64,000 nucleotides of DNA from the NCBI GenBank assembly GCA_020912385.1, contig CP087213.1, positions 1,736,001-1,800,000 on the forward strand. The letters run 5' to 3'. Shown piece after piece: positions 9,454 to 21,199 of the stretch; the stretch's first letter is position 1, and every line of letters begins with the position of its first letter. Made by a program: the position numbers and the translations under genes. The notes beneath the pieces were generated by a model. That model had not been told where the DNA came from. It ran no database searches and saw nothing but the letters and a program-made list of their open reading frames with translations. The DNA is from Neofusicoccum parvum. Its lineage: Eukaryota; Ascomycota; Dothideomycetes; Botryosphaeriales; Botryosphaeriaceae.

Positions 9454-12005
9454 GAACCTTCATCTTCCTCATTGTCCACTTCTTCTGCCTCGACCATTTC
9501 GACATCGGAATCCTCTTCGTCCCCGTCGGAGCCTTCTTCTTCTTCTCCTTCTCCTTCATCTTCACTGCCTTGCTGATCGAACAAGTCTTGTTGTCCAGAC
9601 ATGCTCTCCTTCTTACTTAGGATGTCGATCATCGATTGGAGTCCTTCCGCCGTCAACTCGGACGCGAACACCGTGAAGACCTGCTCGGACAGCTTTCTGA
9701 ACAGAACTGAGGGTTTCGCTGCAAAGCTCAGCAGGACTTCAGTGAGCTGCTGAAAAGCGTTGGCGTCCGCATTCTTCTGGAAAGCGGACTCGTAGCAGGC
9801 TTCAAGCTCCTCCAGAATCGAGACCGCATCCGGGTCCCCATTGTAGACTTGTATGATGGTCAAGGAGAAAAGGAGCTTGAAGGCTCGTAGAGCAGGCTTC
9901 TTTTTGTCCTTCGCTTTGAGGGTCTATTTCACGTCAGCTTGATGCCTAGGGTACAATGTTGGGAGGAGTTTACCTTTCCAGCAACCTCTTCAACTTGCTT
10001 GTGGGCCTGCTTCACAGCCCTTGAGATCGTTTTGTCGGCTTGGAAAGCAAGTGCTAAGTTTTTCGACGATTTGCTCTTGGAGCGAATGGCCGAGACCACG
10101 ATGTATGGGTACTGCATATCTGTGTCAAGCTTGGAAGACAGCAAGTGAGCGAGACAAGAAGTCAGTCTTCCTTGGAACATGGTACGGGAGGCCTCAGAGA
10201 CAGCAGGGATGGGCAAGTCGTCAGGAGAACTTGAAGCAGTAGGTGTGAAGTAGGCAAGCTCGGTAAGAAAATTCAGCAGGCTCTGGAGCCACGAGTCGTT
10301 AGTACCGATGGGAGTCTCCTTGTTCCGAGATCTGACAACAGAAACCAGCATATCTGCCACAGTACGGCGCTGTGCTTCTGCGGCTTTCTCATCTTGCTCC
10401 TCAGGACGGTAGATGAGCCGCTTGAGGAGTGGAACAATGTTCTCGAGAGCGACATCGTTTGCGTGGCCTAGAACGCCATCCACGGTCTTATTCTTAGTTA
10501 TCTGATCAAAGTTGAGCGATCCGTGCTTAGTGATCAGAGCCTCAAGGATAGGAGCAGCAGCCTCAGGAGTCTTCTTTGCTCTCGCACGCATCTCATCCAG
10601 GGGAGCCTTCGCGGCGTTGTGAAGGATTCTTTCAGAGTCATTCCGCTGGTTGATGAGGCATCTCATAAGGTTTGGACTGAAAAGTGAAGGTAACGTCCAA
10701 GTGGGAGTATTTCCAAGCATTCTTGAGAAGAGCTGGAAGCCTTTGGACTTTTGCTCGGAAGACGCCGACGCCGAGAATAGGTTATCTGACTTAGGTTAGA
10801 AATGTCTTCCTTTGTAGGTCGCTCTAGACTCACTGTCTACAATGTCAGTCCAGAAATTGGCAAGCTTTGACTGATTCTTCTCTGAACTCTCTTCCGCATT
10901 CTTCTGCAAGAAAGACGAAATGACAGCATCCCAGGCAAAGTTGAGAGTTGCCCCGGAGCTGCCAGACTTCACCTTCTTTCCACCTTCTGCTGCGCCATCA
11001 GAGGTCTTGGAGAAGTTCTCTTTCATGACATTTGCCAGCGTCTGCCTTTCTTTCGTGTGTAGAGGATCTTGCTTATGCCATATGCCCTGGGGAAGCTCCA
11101 TGTCCGGGAAGACGGACTGCACCGTTAGCCAGATAGCAACACCCTCGGGAGTCTTTGCCAAGCCATCGGAGCAAAGTCCGTCTATAATTTGCTGTACGAG
11201 TTTCCGCTGTCCATTCTCTTGTGCGATCGCTTTGACGGCCTCACATAATATCAGCCCGCATTCCTCACGCAACCATGGCTTCTCGCGTGCCAGCTTGAAT
11301 AGTTGTTCCAAGACATTCGCCCAGCATTCTTCAGGAGCGTTCGGGTGTACGAGGATCGAGGACTGGATGATGGCTTTGTATCCGAAGACGCGACCGAGGA
11401 GGTGATCTCTTTTCTCCTGCGCATGTGTTAGCATTCGGAGCGTTGAGGGATTTGTCCCAATGCAGATGCTCTTTAGAAGATACGCCAAAGCTAGCTGGAC
11501 GAATGCTTCTACTCCCAGGACCAATATGAAACGTCCTAGGAAGTGGCTATGTTTTCTTCCCGCTAGCCATCGGCGGTAGCATCCCTCTGTAGTGTCTTAC
11601 CTGTCCGGTTGCCTTGCCCTCGACGGTCGTAAGCTCAGCCACGAGTTTCACAAGACCGTGGATGTTGGGCTCCAGGCCGGGGATCTCTTTGCTGGCGGGG
11701 CTGTAGAGCTGGCGGAGGACTTCTGAGAGTGCGACGAAGAATCCAAAGCGCGCGGCCTTGCGACCACTGTTTAAGCCTCTGATTAGTCGCACAATGACCT
11801 TGTTGGCCAGCTCGGCAGCCGGGTCTGAAGAGAGCTTGAGCACGAGCTCTTTCGCCGCGCCCAGGCGGACATCGCGAGCTTCGTCTGCGAGGCGATCGAA
11901 GATGCGTGCGAGCTCGGCATCCTGCTCGGTGTACTGTTTGCGGCGCTTCTGGCCGTTTGCTGGCGCGTCCTGCGCAGCGGCGTCGAGATTCCGCTTCCGC
12001 GACAT
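8667..12005 (-). CDS. POL5: DNA polymerase V / MYBBP1A-like nucleolar protein
   Basis: Despite its name, Pol5 acts in the nucleolus in rDNA transcription and ribosome assembly. Exons 12005-11601, 11416-10834, 10785-9974 and 9923-8667 give 1,018 aa. The N-terminus MSRKRNL is followed by a helical-repeat region with RLIRGLNSGRKAARFGF and, after intron 1, EKRDHLLGRVFG, both typical of the family. A long acidic tract spans about residues 718-790, including 16 consecutive Asp coded by a GAC repeat. A Lys-rich patch (KSKKKDNKDAK) follows, then a C-terminal helical part ending near NEWINWSVATRKNK. Introns are 184, 48 and 50 nt, and all are GT-AG. Introns 1 and 2 have good branch motifs (CTAAC, CTAAG-like). 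The start ATG at 12005 is the first in frame and gives the canonical N-terminus. Confidence 0.93.
9406..9453 (+). repeat. (TCG)16 microsatellite encoding poly-Asp in POL5
   Basis: Forty-eight bases of pure TCG repeat on the plus strand read as 16 GAC codons on the coding strand. The tract sits inside the acidic domain, where length change is likely tolerated. Confidence 0.9.
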
Positions 12006-15000
12006 TGTGCGAGCGCGCGTGGGTGTTGGAGCTCTCTCGTCCGGGAGAGCTTCTGGCGGGAAACGGAACGCGGCTCGGCAGCGGCAGTGGCCCGGTCGCG
12101 TGCAATTGGCGTGCACAGAAACGCAGCTCTTGTGCGTAGTCGTCAATTTGCCGCGTGCAACTCGAGAACACAGCGCCGCGGCTGCACTTTTTGCTGGCCG
12201 GCTCGAAAATTTCCCAGAGCGGGATCTTCCTTCCACCCGGCATTCGGCGTTACTTTGCCCCGAACCACCGCGCCGGGCCCGAACTCCACCGGCTCAGGGG
12301 CCCGGCTGCAGCGTGTGCAACCGTGAGGCCTCTATCTCAACCGTCCGGCCGCCGGCTGGGCTTCTCGCGGCAGTGGCCTCGATGCACAAAACGTACACGC
12401 CGACGCAAGGAATCAACAGTTGAATTAAAAGTTCTACCATGACACACCTCGGAACAGGGTCTGGTGGACCTGGCCTCATCGTGGCTCTCTCAAGCGACGC
12501 CGTCCGTAGATCATTATCACCGCTGGACGAGCACGGCCAGCAAAATCTGTTCAAAACTTCCAGAAACGCCCCATCAGGCGGGGCACCCCACCACTCACAA
12601 GAAGGGTTTTCAAGCCATGTGCGACGGAAGTCCGCGCGTTCGGGGCGTTTTGTGACAGAGATGGTGTTCGTGCGGGACGGGGCGTGCGCAGGCGTACACA
12701 TGTGGAGAGGCATAAGTAGCTGTGCACGCCGGAGAGGACAGACTGGCACTCGTGTTTCCCAGAAGAGCAAAAAGTAAACTCAACAATTTCCCCGTCGCCT
12801 GATTCCACGGGTATACCATCGCACGGCTCTTCTTAGACGTGGCGGTGACTGCCAGCTGGTGCAGCACGCCGCCTTCATGAATGCTCCACCGCGGCCACGC
12901 CTGCCTTTGCCAAGGGGCAGTGATTCCATGGGAATGATGGAACGGCCAGAGACCCTGCAACGGGAGGCGGACTGCACCAGAGCTGCATGCGGCGGGTGGC
13001 GGCGGAGAGAGCCAAGGCGAAGTTGGGTCCCGCGAGCGGAAGCGGCCAGAGCTCGGGAGTGTGGGCGTGCCTGGTGTGTCTCGGGTTGTGCTGCTGCACT
13101 GTGGCTCTGCACGCGTTCACGGGACCGGCGCGCTATTTAGGCAGTTTGTGATTGTTTACCTTTCGGCCGGCGCGTCACCCAGCAGCACCGGCTACCAGCG
13201 GCGACACGCCATGTTGGTGTTGCAGCCTCATCCCTGCTGCTTCTCCGACACAGGCGCGACAGCGGCCTGTCAGCACGCAGAGGATGCCTTCCTGTGTTTG
13301 TGGGGCCGTGGGGGTAAGCCACAGCGCAGGTCTCGATCGTTCGCGCAGCTACCGGTCAGCTTGCCGCAGTCGAGCCCGGAGGTGCCGGAGAGTGGGCGCG
13401 GCCCTGGTGCCTTGTGTTTCTGTTGACGACACGAGCTGCGATGGGCTACGCCTGCTCTCTGCCTGCGGACGCCCCGTGAGGCTGTCGACGTGGCCAGCAA
13501 TCACGAGCAGCTGCCGTGACTAGCGGCCTGGCACTGCCATCTCATCAGGCTATGGGGAGCTATTGCCATGGCGGCCACGAGGAGCTCGCGCAATCCCAGG
13601 GCAACGCGATGGCATATGACGTCCCTCCGTCGAATTGGCTTCGATCCGGTGGTGCGCATGCGATCCACGGCAACAAGGCTGAAGGGCCGCTCGTATCGTC
13701 ACCTGCTGCCATCAAACCGGCTTGTGCAAGGACTTCTCGAAGGCTGCTGCTCGCCCGGGCCGTTCTTCAGCCAGCGCGCGTGAGCAAATCGGCAAATCTG
13801 GCCGATTTTGGAGCAGGCTATTTCCCGGTCGATCCAATGGAGCTTGAGGGCCGTTTCTCTGTCGAGCTGGGCGCGCCCTAGCAACACCCAGCAGGATTCA
13901 GCCAGCCGCGGCTTACATCACCGGGGTGTGCCCTGCTTCGCGTCGCAGGCGGCCGGGCTCAGCTGGCTATGACGACAAATCAGCGGGCGAGGGCGTCGGC
14001 GGGCGCGGCCGCCCATCCGCAGTGGGCAGAGCAACGCGACCGGATCGGTGATGGGGCGGGCTCGGGAGTCTCATCTCTGATCAGTCGCCATGTCGGCGGT
14101 GCAGGAATGCGGGGACGCTGGTGGTGTTACAGGCGGCGCATGGGACGGCCTGCGTCGTCGTCCGCTGTGTTTGCGCCGTGCAGCGCACGATGTGAGCGGG
14201 CGAGTTGTGCGCGCGCGCTGGGCTGCAGCTGCACCGCGCGAGAGCTTGAGCAGGGCGGCACGGCGCAATGGGGCCAGGGCACCTGCCCGGGCAACGTCTG
14301 TGTACAGCGACGCGCCTTGGCAAGCCGCAGCTCTTTGTTCCGCGCTGCGTCGCCGCCTGCAAGGAGCTCTGACACGCGATGTAAGAGCCTCCAAGCCGAA
14401 ACTGGGACGCTGATGCGCCAGTGAACAAACAATGCTCTGGGTGCGTACCGCTTGGGGCGTAAATAGCGTGATCGGCATGCGAGGCAACCCGGGCGGGCAG
14501 GCGTGCGGGCGCCGTTCAAGGTTGTTAACCGCCGTCGGTGCGGGTGTGCCAGGGCATAATTCCAGTGTTCGTGAGCGCTGCTACTCGCAAGCGACCATTA
14601 GCCCCCGCAGCAGCATCTCCCTGGTAACGCTGAGCTGCACAGCTGCGGCTTCAACCTCCTCTTCAACCTCTCGTGCCCTCGTCCTCTTCTTCTCTCCACC
14701 CGCGACTGCCTTCTCCGTCCCCAGAAGGCCTCCCTCCCCACCCGCAGCATCGACGAAGCTGCACGGCGTCGGCCTGACCTCCCCATCACCATCCTACCCG
14801 CCGCCCCAACGCCCATGCCCGACCGCCCGTCAGCCCTCCTCCCGTCGACCGCCCGCATCCACTAGCTCCCCGCCCGACCGTATCTCCAGCGGACATCTTA
14901 GACGCCAATTGCTTTACGGGTCTCTGCATGCTTTCCGAGCGCCGACTGCTGTCCGTCCCGTCCGCCGTCGCCCATCAAACGCCCGCCGCCCCGTCTGCAC

Positions 15001-15071
15001 CACCGCCAGACGGCCCGAGAGCCTGCGAGCCACACATACACCCCAATTGAAGCTTCGAGGGACCTGCCATC
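12006..15071. other. 3-kb divergent intergenic region, POL5 / CDC25
   Basis: This is a long GC-rich spacer between divergently transcribed genes. The last 450 bases before CDC25 are strongly pyrimidine-rich (repeated CCTC/CTTC), as is common in fungal 5' leaders. Many overlapping open frames exist on both strands, but none shows a recognisable domain, codon pattern or intron structure. A long CDC25 leader with upstream ORFs is possible but not shown. Confidence 0.5.
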
Positions 15072-16937
15072 ATGGAGTCATCACCGCTCGCCGTGATGCA
15101 GCCGCCGCCCTCGCCTGGCACTTGGGGATACAGACGCGACCTTGCATCGACACGGCCTCGCTTCACCAACCTTGGCTCCAACAGCTTTAATTTCAAGGAC
15201 CTGAGCATGAAGAAGGGGAACGCGGACTACTTCGCCTCCAAGGCTGCAAGGAGCTCGTCGCCGACCGTCAGCCTCGCTGCCGATCTGGCCCAGAATTTTA
15301 CCATCGACCAAAGGTGCGTTGCTGCTGGGCCCAAAGCATCCATGCGTGGCATTTGACTGACCTCCGCTGCAGTCCCCAATTGCCGACGCCCCGCCGGTCG
15401 CTATTCACAACAAACATTTTCCAGAGGGCCGAACACAAGGGTAAGAGAGGCTCCCTTGTAGGCCTGCGATTCCATGCTTAACCACGTCCGTCTAGAAGGT
15501 GCAACCACGCCCGACATCTGGCGGGAAGGAGTGACGACCCCCCCGATCCCTTCGTCCTCCCCGGGCTATGGTAACGACGGTATGGACATCTCGCCTCTGC
15601 CACACAAGGCCCCTTGCGGCTTCGTGACCCGCGTCACGGTCCAGTCACCTACGCCTGAGCCGGCGCCGGAATACGGCATGGACCTCTCATGTTCGCCCCC
15701 GCCTAACCCTCTGCTGGACAGCCCCATGCCGGCACCCGAGTAAGTCTCCCTTCCACTGCATCTCGCTGCGACGTGTGCTAACCCTTCCGCAGCCGTAAGA
15801 AGCCCACATTCTCTCTTCGCCCGGGCCTGTCGCGGTCGAAGGCCTATTCCTCCAACACAGTTTCTATGCAGTCGAAGGAGAACGCAGTACCATTCCAGTT
15901 CAACACGAGCAACCACTCTGAGTCAGATTTGAGCTCCTGCTTCAAGGCTTCGCCGGTCCAGGACCGAAAGCTCCATTTCCACCTTCACGGCGGCCCTCGT
16001 TCCCGCCACGCTAACGTTTCCAACATGTTCTCTCGCTGCAATGGCTCTCCTGTGCCTGGTGTGCGGAAATCGGCGCCGGCAGCTCGGCCTCGGAAACAAT
16101 TCAGACGATCCATGAGCATGTTTGAGAACCCTGGCGATGTCATGAACACGGACTCGAGTGAGCATGTTCCCAGCGGGTTGGCCGCAGTCATGGACGTTGA
16201 TGAGACACCGCAACTAAGCCTGCCGTGTCTCCCCGCCACCGGCGAGCCCAACTGCTTGCCGCGGATCGATAGCCAAACATTGGCAGACGTGCTTGATGGA
16301 AGCTACAGTCATATCTTCGATGAGACCATGATCATAGACTGCCGATTCGAGTACGAGTATGAGGGTGGTCACATCAATGGTGCAGTGAACCACTGTGAGC
16401 GTGAATCGCTTGCAGACAAGCTGTTCGACCCCTACACTGACTACTCACCGCAAAAGAAGACCCTGCTCGTCTTCCACTGCGAATACTCCGAGCTGCGTGC
16501 TCCCCGAATGTACGTTGTCACCCCCCGTGGCTTGTTTTGACCGCTTAACTGACGTCATCCACAGGGCTGAATTCATTCGGAGCCGCGATCGTGCTGTCAA
16601 TGAAGACAACTACCCCAGGCTAACATATCCTGAGGTGTATATTCTGCACGGAGGGTACTCCTCCTTCTATGAGTCGTACAAATCTCGCTGTTTCCCTCAG
16701 AACTACCTGCGCATGGAATCGGAAGAACATGAGCGGGCCTGTGAAGCAGGTTTACATAAGCTTAAGCAACGTGCCAAGTTGGGCCGCGCTCAGACCTTTG
16801 CGTTTGGCGAGGGTTGTGACATGGAAGACAGCCCCACCGCCCCCAGCAGGTCGAGATCGACGGGCTCTGCACTCGAAGTGATGCATGACCCTAACATGGG
16901 CCACCGTGGGCGAACTCACAGAATGGCCTCCTACTAA
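15072..16937 (+). CDS. CDC25: M-phase inducer phosphatase Cdc25 (NimT type)
   Basis: This dual-specificity phosphatase removes the inhibitory phosphates from Cdk1 and so triggers mitosis. Five exons (15072-15313, 15373-15440, 15496-15739, 15793-16509, 16565-16937) give 547 aa. Introns are 53-59 nt, all GT-AG. The N-terminal ~280 residues are Ser/Pro-rich and contain many SP/TP dipeptides, as expected for a CDK- and checkpoint-regulated domain. The C-terminal rhodanese-fold domain contains IIDCRFEYEYEGGHI and the catalytic loop HCEYSELRAPRM (CX5R, Cys near residue 414). The last intron falls just after that loop. RLTYPEVYILHGGY and the Cys-Phe-Pro-Gln-Asn-Tyr motif are also conserved. The tail is low-complexity with Ser/Arg. 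The start ATG at 15072 gives MESSPLAVMQPPPSP, a fungal Cdc25-like N-terminus. Confidence 0.95.
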
Positions 16938-18524
16938 TCCCTTGTACGGCTGCGATGATTTCGGACGTTATGGCGAAACGGATCCTTTACGGCGTCACTG
17001 ATCAACTTCTCGGATTTCCCTTCTTCTCATCTCGGCATACCGACCGGCCAGTCGGCTTTTCCTTACCATCCATCGCATTTGGCGTTCAAGCGGCTTCTCT
17101 TCTTCGACGGCCTTTTTCTCTTCTGGACGAGACGACTTTCACCATAGAACTTTTGGTACCCCGAGGCTTTTGTTGCCTTGGTACAACCTTTTAGTCTGGG
17201 ATGATCCTTTTCACTTTCGAATTTCCATTGCGCCGGTGTTTACGGCGCAACCCAGCGGATCATACCCCTCCAGTCTTGATGGATTTCCTTTGTTCAATAC
17301 CATTTCCGCGGTTCCACCAATCGGATTCCGCCAACGACCAACCTCCAATCCAGCTGTACAGAACGGCAGCGAAACACTCTGGGCTCGCATGCCCCATCTC
17401 CTTACATACTCACCTTTTCCTCATCCAAATCGCATGAAATTCGTCTTTTTCCTAGGCCATGACGACTCTCCTATCGATCGACTCAGCGCCGGAGTCTGCG
17501 TAGTCCGTATCCTCACCTCATCTCATCCACAAATTGGTCTCGGCGACAAGCGTATTCACGTGCTCGCATCCGATTATAACCTTCGCGACCCATTCCTCGG
17601 TCCCAAGAAACACTTCTATTCTGCTGTACTTATTACTATTTCACATCGTTGCTCTATGGCAGTGCGCGGGGAAGGGAAAGTTGGCACAGATTGGCATTTC
17701 TTTCTTTCTGCTAGCTCAGCTCAAGCTCATTGCATACAGCATACAGCCGGGCATGTGGATGGATGGGAAACGCATCGCAACAGAAATTGTACATACGGCA
17801 AAAGCACTTGCCCTTTGCTGCTGCGGGAGTTGGGAAAGAAGTCAGCAAAAAGTTGTTTGCATATTGGGAGGTATCAAAGAAGAAAGAGAAGACAGAGAGG
17901 TACATATCCACAGTTGTGGTTTTTTTGCATCCTCCATGGTTCGACATAATTAGGGGATTGGCAGGTCGACCAATTTGGCGGAGGTTGTGGGATACCTACT
18001 GCGGCAGGAAATGTCCCCCGTTGTCGCTAGAAAGATCAAATTCACAAAAACATTTGGAAACCAATACTTTCTGGCCCATGAGCTTCTCGTGTCTGCAATC
18101 GTGGATGGGGGGTTGATGTGATGCCTTACAAGAAGCCTGATCAGTCTCCGCGTTTCAGTGAAACGCGCCTGCCCCGCCCAGCCCGCGCGGCACCATCGCG
18201 TCGCCGCCCCAGCGCGTCATTAGAGCAAGGTATCCCCGCTACAACATCCGCACTTTTCCCTCTCCATTCGCTCCAATTGCGCTTTCTCGCCCTGCCTCAC
18301 TCGGCCACGAATCTCTGCTCCGGTTTTACATGCCCTCGTAGGAGAAGAAGTAGCCTCCGCACCGACGAGCATCCTGCCCCGCCGCCGCTCTCGCAAAACG
18401 TCCATTCCCTCGACCTCGACCTCGACCTCTCGAAAAGCCGCACAGCAACCGCGAAGCTCCACCAAAGCGCATAATCTACGTACACAAAGACGAGCTCGAA
18501 GCGGGTGCTGGCTACTCGGACGCC
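16938..18524. other. CDC25 3' flank and SLD5 upstream region
   Basis: This is 1.6 kb between two plus-strand genes. The first ~600 bases are T-rich and fit a CDC25 3' UTR. A 260-codon open frame at 17170-17949 crosses it but has no recognisable content. The last 400 bases hold a palindromic ACGCG element (listed separately) and a short CCTCGA tandem repeat near 18408-18428. Confidence 0.5.
18149..18167. promoter_or_regulatory. 19-bp palindrome with two MBF-type ACGCG cores, upstream of SLD5
   Basis: The sequence CGCGTTTCAGTGAAACGCG is a perfect inverted repeat of 9-bp arms around one base. Each arm contains AACGCG, the core bound by MBF/DSC1-type cell-cycle factors in yeasts. It lies 358 bp before the SLD5 start codon. 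Binding and function are inferred. Confidence 0.55.
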
Positions 18525-19566
18525 ATGGACATCGACGACATCCTCGCCGAGGTGTCGCGCGACTCGCCCGCGCAACAGCACGAGCAGGCGGCGCGCGACC
18601 TGCAGGAGCTGACGCGCCTCTGGGTGGCCGAGCGCGTGGCGCCCGAGGTGCTGCCCTATCCGGACGCGCTGGTGGAGCGGATTCTGGACAGGATACGCAG
18701 GCAGGTACGTTTACGACACCGCGTGACACCTCTCTTTGGCGCTTGTTTCGTTGCCCGGGTGAAGGATGGGGAAATTAGTGGTTGGTGTGGGTGGGTGGGG
18801 ATTTCGGGCGCACTGGTGGAGGGTGGGGATGCTCGACGGACCCGGTTGGGACGGTTTCGGGAAGTGGCGAAGGGATAGGGAAGACAAAGAGAGAGGTGGT
18901 CGCGTGGATGGGATTGGGCAAAGGCTAACCCGATGACGGTTGCGTGACGCGCACTACAGATCGAACTTGTCGAAGAGCAGACGGGAAACATGGACCCGAA
19001 GACGAACTTCCGGCTTATACTGTACCAGACGGAGCTGGAGCGGTTCAAATTCCTGGTCAGGTCGTTCCTGCGCGCGAGGATAGCAAAGGTCAGCATCGCT
19101 CGGACAACCCCACCGTGCCGGGGTTCGCACTGGAGTCCAGACGGAGGATGGGATGTCGGATGGAGACAAGCGCTAACTTTATGATGTTTTCTGCAATCAT
19201 TAGATTGACAAGCACCCGCTTCACATACTCACCACGCCCGAAACGCTCGCATATCTTTCGCAACCGGAACGCCAGTATCTAGAGCAGCACCAAGCACTCC
19301 TCTCCCAGCACTACGCCGCATCTTTCCTTTCATCCTTTCCTCCGCAATTACAACGTCTTGACGACAAGGCTGGCGGAATCAGCATGATCGACGCGCCGGA
19401 TTTGGATACTGCCGTGTTTTGTAGGGTGCTTAAGGATGTTGGTGTGGTCAGTGTTGGAGGTGTTGAGGACGACAGGGAGGTGGAAATGAGGCGAGGCGAT
19501 GTGCTGGTAGTGAGGTGGAGAGTTGTCAGGGAGAGGGTTCTGGCCGGGGATGTGGAGCTGATATAG
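18525..19566 (+). CDS. SLD5: GINS complex subunit Sld5
   Basis: Sld5 is one of four GINS subunits that join Mcm2-7 and Cdc45 in the replicative helicase. Exons 18525-18704, 18960-19088 and 19204-19566 give 223 aa, the usual family length. [10 protein letters not shown] at the start, [19 protein letters not shown] and the helix around [33 protein letters not shown] are characteristic Sld5 A-domain sequences. The C-terminal B domain ([16 protein letters not shown], then a beta-rich tail) is complete. The first intron is 255 nt, long for this genome. Base composition on the coding strand changes from C-rich to G-rich within exon 3. The upstream palindrome suggests cell-cycle control. Confidence 0.92.
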
Positions 19567-19900
19567 GAACGTTCCGTAGCTTAGAGTGAAAACGTGGATG
19601 GGTAGGAAAAGGAAGAAGTGAGCATGGATGGCGATTACGGAACATACACAGGGCGGCATTGCATGGCATGGGCATAAGGTTCAGAGGTGGGTCATTATGA
19701 TCTGATTTTGCATGAGCGGCTAAAGCATAAGGGAGTACCACCCGTATACTTCCTCCATAACGCCGTAAGGATTTGCTTAATTCTCTGTTCCCATAGGGCT
19801 CGTTTGATATGCATACCTGGGAGTACTAATGGATACCAAATCTCGTACGTGCTGGTGAGGTTTCGGCACGGCGAAGAAGTGACGACTGCACCTATCCTAA
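19567..19900. other. Convergent 3' spacer, SLD5 / hydrolase
   Basis: These 334 bases lie between two stop codons on opposite strands. I see no gene and no clear terminator. Confidence 0.6.
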
Positions 19901-21199
19901 TCAGTGCTGCTGAAGCCAACCAAGCATCTGTCCGTAGGCAATCTGCTGCTCCGACATGATCTTGTGATCATCATAGTCACCAAGTACAGCAAAACCTGAA
20001 GTTCTTGTCAGAAGCTTTCACTCATTTACGGGCCAGATAAACATACCGTGAGGGACGCCAGAGTAGGTCCTAATCTCGTGATCAACACCGCTCTTCTCAA
20101 GCGCTTCCCTACCAGCCGTAGCAAGTTCTTCGGGAAATACGGGGTCATTTTCGACCAGGGCTAAGGATACGGGGACCTGGATGGCCGCCAGTTCCTCCTT
20201 GGTCATCGTGGTAGCTAGACTTGTCAGCGCCATCGTCATGTTTGGATTAGCAGAAAAAGCACTTACGATGGGCGACAGCTCCGACCTTGATCTCCGGGCC
20301 CTTCTCCACCGCACCACTTTCAACATCCTGAGGCTTACTTTCCTGGCCCCAGGAAGCGGTATCAGGGTGCTTTCCAGCCAGTATCAAGATGTACTTGGCG
20401 CCGAAGCAGTAACCCGCGCCGTAGATGCCCCCACCGTTCGCAATGGCATCCGCAAACTCCTCCTGGGCGCCCTCAATAACCTTGTGTAGAATTGGGAGCA
20501 CCTTCTCAGACGTGTGCCGGGCAAGCCACATGTCAAGCATGAAAGCCTTAGTTGTCTGGGCGAGACCGAGCTTGAGCTGCTCGACGAAGGACGGCTGCTC
20601 ATTGGATGGCATGGTCGCATTCGGCGCAGGATCGCCCTCGAACCTAGCCAGAGTTTAGCGAAAATGTGCCGTGTATCCGCGGGTGCGACGGCAAACTGAC
20701 TGGTCTGGCATCACCACGAGGAAGCCCTCCTTTGCATACTTGTCGGCTTGGATTTGGTTGTTCGTCGATTTGACGCCGGTGCCGCCAGTGAGGAGGAGCA
20801 GTAGCTTCGACGGGGAGTGCGGGTAGTCGCTGGGTTTCGCAATATAGACCTAAAGCAACTCTCAGGATTGCTCAATTGGGTATGGCTGTGGACGTACGTC
20901 TACGCCGTTGAGCTTTGTGATTTCCTGCGATATGTTAGCTTTTGGTAGCCGTCCAAAGATCTGACATGACGCACTCCAGTCGGCACCTCCCCAGAAGCTT
21001 CCGTGGTGTTAGCTTTGACCTTTTCTGTCTGCAATGGAGGGCGACGCACGGGTGGGTCGATCACTGGCGCAATGTTCCTATGAAAGCATCAGTGGCAGGA
21101 TTCGGGCCGTGGGGGAGAACGTACGGTCATGGCGGGCTGCGGCGTGTCTTCCTGGGCATCGCTCTCAGGCGCTCTGGTTGCTACGTCTTGGTCGGCCAT
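19901..21199 (-). CDS. Dienelactone-hydrolase-family alpha/beta hydrolase (eight exons)
   Basis: Exons 21199-21125, 21077-21050, 20997-20975, 20924-20898, 20849-20701, 20643-20267, 20214-20047 and 19995-19901 give 313 aa. Exons 2-4 are only 28, 23 and 27 nt. They are supported because joining them yields EHCASDRPTPSGEVPTGEI, followed by TKLNGVDVYIAKPSDYP, the expected N-terminus of this family. The nucleophile elbow is GYCFGAKY, the acid is in ENDPVFP and the histidine is in GVPHGFAV, so the Cys-Asp-His triad is intact. The intron between exons 2 and 3 ends in AAG. These enzymes hydrolyse lactones or esters. The substrate is unknown. The gene is divergent from RFA1, with 336 bp between the start codons. 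No signal peptide is evident. Confidence 0.85.

Noticed and set aside
14432..15190. 252-codon frame overlapping the CDC25 start
   Set aside because: It overlaps CDC25 exon 1 in another frame and comes from a pyrimidine-rich leader (Ser/Pro/Arg only).
17170..17949. 260-codon frame after CDC25
   Set aside because: It lies in a T-rich 3' flank, shows no domain, and has codon use unlike neighbouring genes.
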